Shown piece after piece: positions 59,728 through 64,000 of a stretch of 64,000 nt of DNA; positions within the stretch are counted from its first letter, which is position 1, and each line of letters opens with the position of its first letter. Source of the DNA: Candidatus Tectomicrobia bacterium (GTDB taxonomy: Bacteria; UBA8248). A program made the position numbers and the translations under genes. The notes under the pieces are model-generated. The model worked only from the letters and a program-made list of their open reading frames with translations. It searched no databases and was not told where the DNA came from. The DNA lies in contig JACPUR010000023.1 in the NCBI GenBank assembly GCA_016192135.1, positions 44,084 to 108,083 of the forward strand, read 5' to 3'.

Positions 59728-60234
59728 TTATTTCTTCATCCGGTGCGCGACGTCGTGCAGGCTCCCGCCCTCATCCTCCTCGGGGAGCCCCTCGTAGGAC
59801 TCGACGGCCTGGAGCAGCCGCTGCTGGGTGACCGGGTCGCGCATCCGCTTGAGGTTCATCCCCTCGATCTTGGCGAAGGCGATCTCGGCCAGGCTGAAGA
59901 CGATGTTGCCCGCCTCGAGGTGGCCCCCGAAGCTCTCGGCGGGGGTGCACAGCGCGACGTGGGCGTGCACGTGGTAGTCGGCCACCACGCCGCTGATGGC
60001 CAGGATCTCGATGCCCTCGGAGCGGTCGATCTTGTAGAACTCGTCCGGCGGGAACTTGGCCGTGGCCGTCCCGCTCACCACGGCGCGGGAGACGCTCCCG
60101 AAGCCGGTGAGGATGACGCCGTTCCGGATGCCGCTCTCCTTGCAGATGCGGGTCATGCCCTCCAGCAGGTCCTCTCCCGCCACCAGGCGGGCCACCACCA
60201 CCTCGCCCAGCCTGCCTCCCTTCGCGACCATCAT
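59728..60234 (-). CDS. PPC/DUF296-domain protein
   Basis: A 168-residue protein of the PPC (DUF296) fold. The motif set HVHAHVALCTPAESFGGHLE, with its paired His residues and GGH loop, and GVILTGFGSVSRAVVSG are typical. Bacterial members form trimers and lack the AT-hook of plant proteins; DNA binding is not established. The start may be 60234 or 60231. It lies 24 bases behind an M20 dipeptidase gene and 28 bases before the cupin gene, suggesting one operon. Confidence 0.85.
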   Translation of the reverse strand: MMVAKGGRLGEVVVARLVAGEDLLEGMTRICKESGIRNGVILTGFGSVSRAVVSGTATAKFPPDEFYKIDRSEGIEILAISGVVADYHVHAHVALCTPAESFGGHLEAGNIVFSLAEIAFAKIEGMNLKRMRDPVTQQRLLQAVESYEGLPEEDEGGSLHDVAHRMKK

Positions 60235-60258
60235 GTGTGCGTCCCTCCTCTTCCCCCG

Positions 60259-61617
60259 CTAGCGGGAGGCGAACTCGTCGCAGATGGCGGCCATGAACTT
60301 GGCCCCCTCGGTCAGGTGCTCGACCTTGAGGTTCTCGTTCGCGCTGTGGGTGCGGGCGGTGACGTAGCCCACCCCGGTGCTCACCAGGGGTATCCCCAGC
60401 TCCCGGATGACCATCCAGGTGGGCGTCCCCCCGATCCCGAAGGGGTTGATGACCGGATCCTTTTCATACAGGTGATGCGAGGCCCGCGCGCAGGCCTCGA
60501 CCAGGGCGCTCTCCGGGTCGCTCTTGGCCGGGTAGCTCTGGAAGAGCTTGCGCACCTCGATGTCCTTGAAGCCGTGCTTGTCGAGGTGACGGCGGATGCA
60601 GGCCATGATCTTGTCCGGGTCCTGGTTCACGACGAGGCGGAAGTCGAGCTTGGCCCGGGCCCGGCCCGAGACGATGGTCTTGACCCCCTCCCCGGTGTAG
60701 CCCGCATCGAAGCCCGCGATGTTGAAGGAGGGCACCGTGAGGTGGCGCCGGGGGAGCTCCGCGTCCGGCAGGTCCAGCACAAAGCGGCGCAGAGAGAACT
60801 TGCGCTTGCGCTCCGCGCCGCTGTAGGGCGGGATGCGCCGCAGCAACCCCTCCTCCTTCGGGGTGAGGGGCGCCACGTCGTCGAGGAAGCCCTCCACCTT
60901 CACATTCTCGTCTTCGTCCTTCATGGTCGAGAGCGCCCACACCAGCCGCCAGGCGGCGTTCTCGTAGATCTGGCCGTTGCTGGAGTGGAAGTCCACGTTG
61001 GCGGTGCGGCAGGTGAGCTCCAGGTAGAGGAGCCCCTTGTTGCCGAGGTCGAGGACGGGCACGTCCTCCCGGAAGGTGTCCTCCCAGATGCAGCCGTCCG
61101 CCGCGAGGAGAGCCTTGTGAGCCGGGATGAAGGCTTCGAGCGAGGGGCTGCCGATTTCCTCCTCGCCCTCGATGATGTACTTGACGTCGCAGGGCAGCTC
61201 CCCGCGCACGGCGAGCAGGGCCTCGAAGGCCGCGAGGCGGCTGATGATGTTCCCCTTGTTGTCGGTCGAGCCCCGGGCGATGACGTGGCCGTCCACCACC
61301 CGGGCCTCGAAGGGCGGGCTCGTCCACTCGCTCAGCGGCTCGGCGGGCTGGACATCGTAGTGGTTGTAGAAGAGGAGGGTCTTTCGCCCGGCGCCCGGAT
61401 GGCGCCCGGTGACGATGGGGTGCCCCTGGGTCCGGTGGATCGTGGCCTGGAAGCCCGTCCGCTCCAGCCTGCGCTTCACCAGGTCCGCCATCTCCTCGAT
61501 GCCCGTGTGGGTGGTCGAGACGCTCGGCTGGCGGCAAAGCTCCTGCAGGTCGGCGACGATTTGATCCGCGTTCTTGTCGATGTGGGCGAAGACGGGCGCC
61601 AGGTCCCTGGAAGCCAC
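60259..61617 (-). CDS. M20-family dipeptidase, second of a tandem pair
   Basis: A 452-residue di-zinc peptidase of the carnosinase/CNDP-like group. Motifs: LLFYNHYDVQPAEPLSEW, GSTDNKGNIISRL, IEGEEEIGSPSLEAF, and the dimerisation region FNIAGFDAGYTGEGVKTIV. It hydrolyses dipeptides or related amides. It appears to be a recent duplicate of the upstream gene (about three quarters identical by eye). The gap between the two is 15 bases. Both lack signal peptides, so they act in the cytoplasm. Confidence 0.92.
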   Translation of the reverse strand: MASRDLAPVFAHIDKNADQIVADLQELCRQPSVSTTHTGIEEMADLVKRRLERTGFQATIHRTQGHPIVTGRHPGAGRKTLLFYNHYDVQPAEPLSEWTSPPFEARVVDGHVIARGSTDNKGNIISRLAAFEALLAVRGELPCDVKYIIEGEEEIGSPSLEAFIPAHKALLAADGCIWEDTFREDVPVLDLGNKGLLYLELTCRTANVDFHSSNGQIYENAAWRLVWALSTMKDEDENVKVEGFLDDVAPLTPKEEGLLRRIPPYSGAERKRKFSLRRFVLDLPDAELPRRHLTVPSFNIAGFDAGYTGEGVKTIVSGRARAKLDFRLVVNQDPDKIMACIRRHLDKHGFKDIEVRKLFQSYPAKSDPESALVEACARASHHLYEKDPVINPFGIGGTPTWMVIRELGIPLVSTGVGYVTARTHSANENLKVEHLTEGAKFMAAICDEFASR

Positions 61618-61632
61618 GGGCGGTCCTCCGGA

Positions 61633-62997
61633 TTACAGAGCGGCGAATTCCTCGGTGATGGCGGCCATCCACTTGGCGCCGTCGATCAGGTCCGCGATCT
61701 TCAGGTTCTCGTTCGCGCTGTGGGTGCGCGAGGTGATGCGGCCTACCCCCGTCGAGGCCAGCGGGACCCCCAGGTGGCGCAGCACAATCCAGGTGGGCGT
61801 GCTGCCGTTTCCGAAGGGGTTGATGATGGGGTCCTTCCCGTAGAGCCGGCGCGAGGCCGCCTCGCACGCCCGCACGATTGAGGCCTCGGGGTCGCTCTTG
61901 GCCGGGAGGGAGCGGAAGAGGATATTGGCCTCGATGTCCGCGAAGCCGTGCTTGTCGAGGTGGCGCCGGACGCAGGCGAGGATCTTGTCCGGGTCCTGGT
62001 CCACCACGAGGCGGCAATCCACCTTGGCCCGGGCCCGGCCCGATACGATGGTCTTGACCCCCTCGCCGGTGTAGCCCGCGTCGAAGCCCGCGATGTTGAG
62101 GGTGGGCATGGTCAGGTGGCGCCGGGTGAGCTCCTTGTCGGAGAGGCCGAGGAGGTTGCCCCGCAGCTCGAACTTCCTCACCCGGTCGGCGAAGTTGTAG
62201 GGCTTCATCCGATCGACCATGGCCTCTTCCTTGGGGCTCAGGGGCTTCACGCCGTCGAGGAAGCCCTCGACCTTGATGTTCTCCTTCTCGTCCTTCATGG
62301 TCGAGAGCGCCCACACCAGCCGCCAGGCGGCGTTCTCGTAGATTTGGCCGTTGCTGGAGTGGAAGTCCACGTTGGCGGTGCGGCAGGTGAGCTCCAGGTA
62401 GCAGAGGCCCTTGTTGCCCAGGGAGAGGATGGGGATGTCCTCCCGGGTGGTGTTGTCCTCCCAGACGCAGCCCTCGGCCGCGAGGAGCGCCTTGTTCGCG
62501 AGGACGAAGTCCTCGAGCGAGGGGCTTCCGATCTCCTCTTCGCCCTCGATGAGGTACTTCACGTTGCAGGGGAGCTCCCCGCGCACGGCGAGCAGGGCCT
62601 CGAAGGCCGCGAGGCGGCTGACGATGTTCCCCTTGTTGTCGGTCGAGCCCCGGGCGACCACGGCGCCGTCCACCACCCGGGCCTCGAAGGGCGGGCTCGT
62701 CCACTCGCTCACCGGGTCGGGGGGCTGCACGTCGTAGTGGTTGTAGAAAAGGAGATTCTTGGAGTTCTTGCCGGGCAGGAGGGCCGTCACGATGGGGTGG
62801 CCCGGGGTCCGGTGGAGGGTGGCCTGGAACCCCGCCCGCTCCAGGCGGCGCTTCACCAGGGCCGCCATCTCCTCGATGCCCGTGTGGGTGGTCGAGACGC
62901 TCGGCTGGCGGCAGAGCTCCTGCAGGTCGGCGACGATTTTCCCGGTGTTGCGCTCGATGTGGGCGAAGACTTCCTTGAGATCCGGATTCCCGGCCAC
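61633..62997 (-). CDS. M20-family dipeptidase, first of a tandem pair
   Basis: A 454-residue paralogue of the preceding entry's protein with the same motif set (LLFYNHYDVQPPDPVSEW, GSTDNKGNIVSRL, IEGEEEIGSPSLEDF). Differences cluster in the linker after the dimerisation segment, where this copy has YNFADRVRKFELRGN. It leads the operon M20-M20-PPC-cupin. ATG 62997 follows a GGAGGGA site. Substrate ranges may have diverged after duplication; this is inference. Confidence 0.92.
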   Translation of the reverse strand: MAGNPDLKEVFAHIERNTGKIVADLQELCRQPSVSTTHTGIEEMAALVKRRLERAGFQATLHRTPGHPIVTALLPGKNSKNLLFYNHYDVQPPDPVSEWTSPPFEARVVDGAVVARGSTDNKGNIVSRLAAFEALLAVRGELPCNVKYLIEGEEEIGSPSLEDFVLANKALLAAEGCVWEDNTTREDIPILSLGNKGLCYLELTCRTANVDFHSSNGQIYENAAWRLVWALSTMKDEKENIKVEGFLDGVKPLSPKEEAMVDRMKPYNFADRVRKFELRGNLLGLSDKELTRRHLTMPTLNIAGFDAGYTGEGVKTIVSGRARAKVDCRLVVDQDPDKILACVRRHLDKHGFADIEANILFRSLPAKSDPEASIVRACEAASRRLYGKDPIINPFGNGSTPTWIVLRHLGVPLASTGVGRITSRTHSANENLKIADLIDGAKWMAAITEEFAAL

Positions 62998-63151
62998 GGC
63001 TCCCTCCTGGCGGCGGACGGTTCGCCCGCCCCCCTGATCGGCTTGCTTGCGCGAACCCCCGGAAGATATGATTCCCGCGCCGATTCAGCAACCGATCCGG
63101 CGGCTATCTTCCGTCTTCCTGTCCGGGGAAACCCTTCTCAAGGAGCGACCC

Positions 63152-64000
63152 ATGCCCGAAGCCCGCGCCAACGCCAACTGGTTCACCTACTTCCCGGAGG
63201 ACTACCGCTGGTCGGCCGCCATCTGCGGCATGGTCTCGGGGGCGAGATTCGGCCAGTCCGAGATCGGGGAGGTGGACCAGGTGGGCCGGCGCCTGCGCGA
63301 GAAACTCGGGGACGACGAGCACTGGTTCAGCGAATGGAAGTGGATGGGGGACCGGGTGCGGGCGCTGGGCCAGGCCGCCGAGAAGAAGAAGCGCAACCTC
63401 TCCGCCGCCTCCCACTACCTCCGGGCCTGCTCCTACTACCAGATGGGCGAGCGCTTCCGCACTCCCAAGGACAAGCGGGCCCTGGACGTCTACAAAACCT
63501 CCCTCGACTGCTTCCGCCGCTTCGCCCGCCTGACTGATCGGCCCAGGATCGAGCAGGTCGAGGTCCCCTACGAGAAGGGGAAGAAGCTCCCGGCCTACTT
63601 CGTCCGCGCCGAGAACACCAAGAAGGCCAAGGCGCCCTGCGTCGTCTTCTTCGACGGCCTCGACGTGACGAAGGAGCTCCAGTACATGCGGGGGGTGGAC
63701 GACCTCGTGCGCCGGGGCATGAGCTGCCTCATCGTGGACGGCCCCGGCACGGGCGAGTCCATCCGCTTCCGGAAGATCTACCTCCGCCACGACTACGAGG
63801 CCGCGGGCTCGGCCGCGCTCGACTACCTCGAGAAGCGCAAGGACGTGGACGCCAAGCGCGTCGCCGTCATGGCCATCAGCCTGGGCGGCTACTACGCCCC
63901 CCGGGTGGCCAGCATGGAGCCCCGCTACAAGGCCTGCGTGGCGTGGGGGGCGATCTGGGACTACCACGAGACGTGGAAGAAGCGCATCGATGCCTCCTTC
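63152..64000 (+). CDS. alpha/beta hydrolase (DUF1100/FrsA-like), truncated by window end
   Basis: A partial protein of at least 283 residues. The N-terminal part (EARANANWFTYFPEDYRWS) is a helical cap-like domain; the hydrolase core begins near VEVPYEKGKKLPAYF. PCVVFFDGLDVTKE gives the oxyanion region and MAISLGGYYAPR the nucleophile elbow with Ser. The layout resembles the FrsA/DUF1100 and pseudooxynicotine-hydrolase-like esterases. ATG 63152 follows AAGGAG. The C-terminal acid and His lie beyond the window. Confidence 0.85.
   Translation, partial: MPEARANANWFTYFPEDYRWSAAICGMVSGARFGQSEIGEVDQVGRRLREKLGDDEHWFSEWKWMGDRVRALGQAAEKKKRNLSAASHYLRACSYYQMGERFRTPKDKRALDVYKTSLDCFRRFARLTDRPRIEQVEVPYEKGKKLPAYFVRAENTKKAKAPCVVFFDGLDVTKELQYMRGVDDLVRRGMSCLIVDGPGTGESIRFRKIYLRHDYEAAGSAALDYLEKRKDVDAKRVAVMAISLGGYYAPRVASMEPRYKACVAWGAIWDYHETWKKRIDASF

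Noticed and set aside
59698..61881. Long open frame opposite the M20 dipeptidase and PPC genes
   Set aside because: Antisense shadow of well-supported genes, without ribosome site or recognisable domains.

Overview
This 64 kb window is a gene-dense stretch of chromosome from a very GC-rich, Gram-negative, free-living bacterium. A complete Tol-Pal set, outer-membrane lipoproteins, lytic transglycosylase and anhydromuramic acid kinase show a diderm envelope. Frequent GTG and TTG starts, family III CoA-transferase, an orphan TRAP-type solute-binding protein, many M20 hydrolases and a Sec-containing GrdB/PrdB-like protein suggest an uncultured heterotroph of Tectomicrobia, deltaproteobacterial or similar affiliation. 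That placement is inference; no rRNA or other decisive marker is present.

Layout. 0.1-7 kb: a DUF2442/DUF4160 pair, LOG-family hydrolase, CaiB/BaiF CoA-transferase, EamA transporter, HU protein, NUDIX hydrolase, a histidine-kinase-like protein that has lost its catalytic residues, and an Ldh-type dehydrogenase. 7.4-18.5 kb (all minus): two CorC/HlyC-like membrane proteins, galU, ligA and the tolQ-tolR-tolA-tolB-pal-cpoB cluster. 18.6-26 kb (plus): an M20 hydrolase, Slt-like transglycosylase and anmK as one overlapping operon from a divergent promoter, then another M20 enzyme and two small cyclic-nucleotide-binding-domain proteins. 26-37.6 kb: a large TPR protein, D-aminoacylase-like amidohydrolase, nagA, an unknown protein, TRAP-type binding protein, bioD, CocE-like hydrolase and MFS transporter. 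37.9-46.3 kb (plus): class I aldolase with FBPase and an OmpA-like lipoprotein, MBL hydrolase with NUDIX, RraA-like protein, and an operon of a GAF-GAF-degenerate GGDEF protein with mreB. 46.5-54.2 kb: higBA, an ECF-sigma-like gene behind a two-subunit CoA-transferase, alpha/beta hydrolase, cysteine-dioxygenase-like enzyme, a low-GC patch with two orphan genes, and hsp20. 54.7-59.1 kb: a redox cluster with DoxX, a selenoprotein read through an in-frame UGA, YHS protein, TVP38 protein and a MerA-like flavoprotein. 59.3-64 kb: cupin, PPC/DUF296 protein, tandem duplicated M20 dipeptidases, and an alpha/beta hydrolase cut by the window end.

Intergenic regions are dominated by a dispersed family of about 28-nt palindromes. 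Their outer arms are constant (GTAGGGGC...GCCCCTAC) and their cores vary. Longer C/G-rich hairpin repeats and a 45-nt-arm inverted repeat also occur. In two places the palindrome supplies the stop codon of the adjacent gene. Functionally the window joins envelope integrity (Tol-Pal), wall turnover and recycling (transglycosylase, AnmK, NagA), central carbon metabolism (aldolase, FBPase, GalU) and CoA-thioester catabolism, plus an unusual set of signalling proteins that keep sensory or ligand-binding parts but lack standard catalytic residues.

Positions of a few minus-strand hairpins (around 14,070 and 14,770) may be off by one base.
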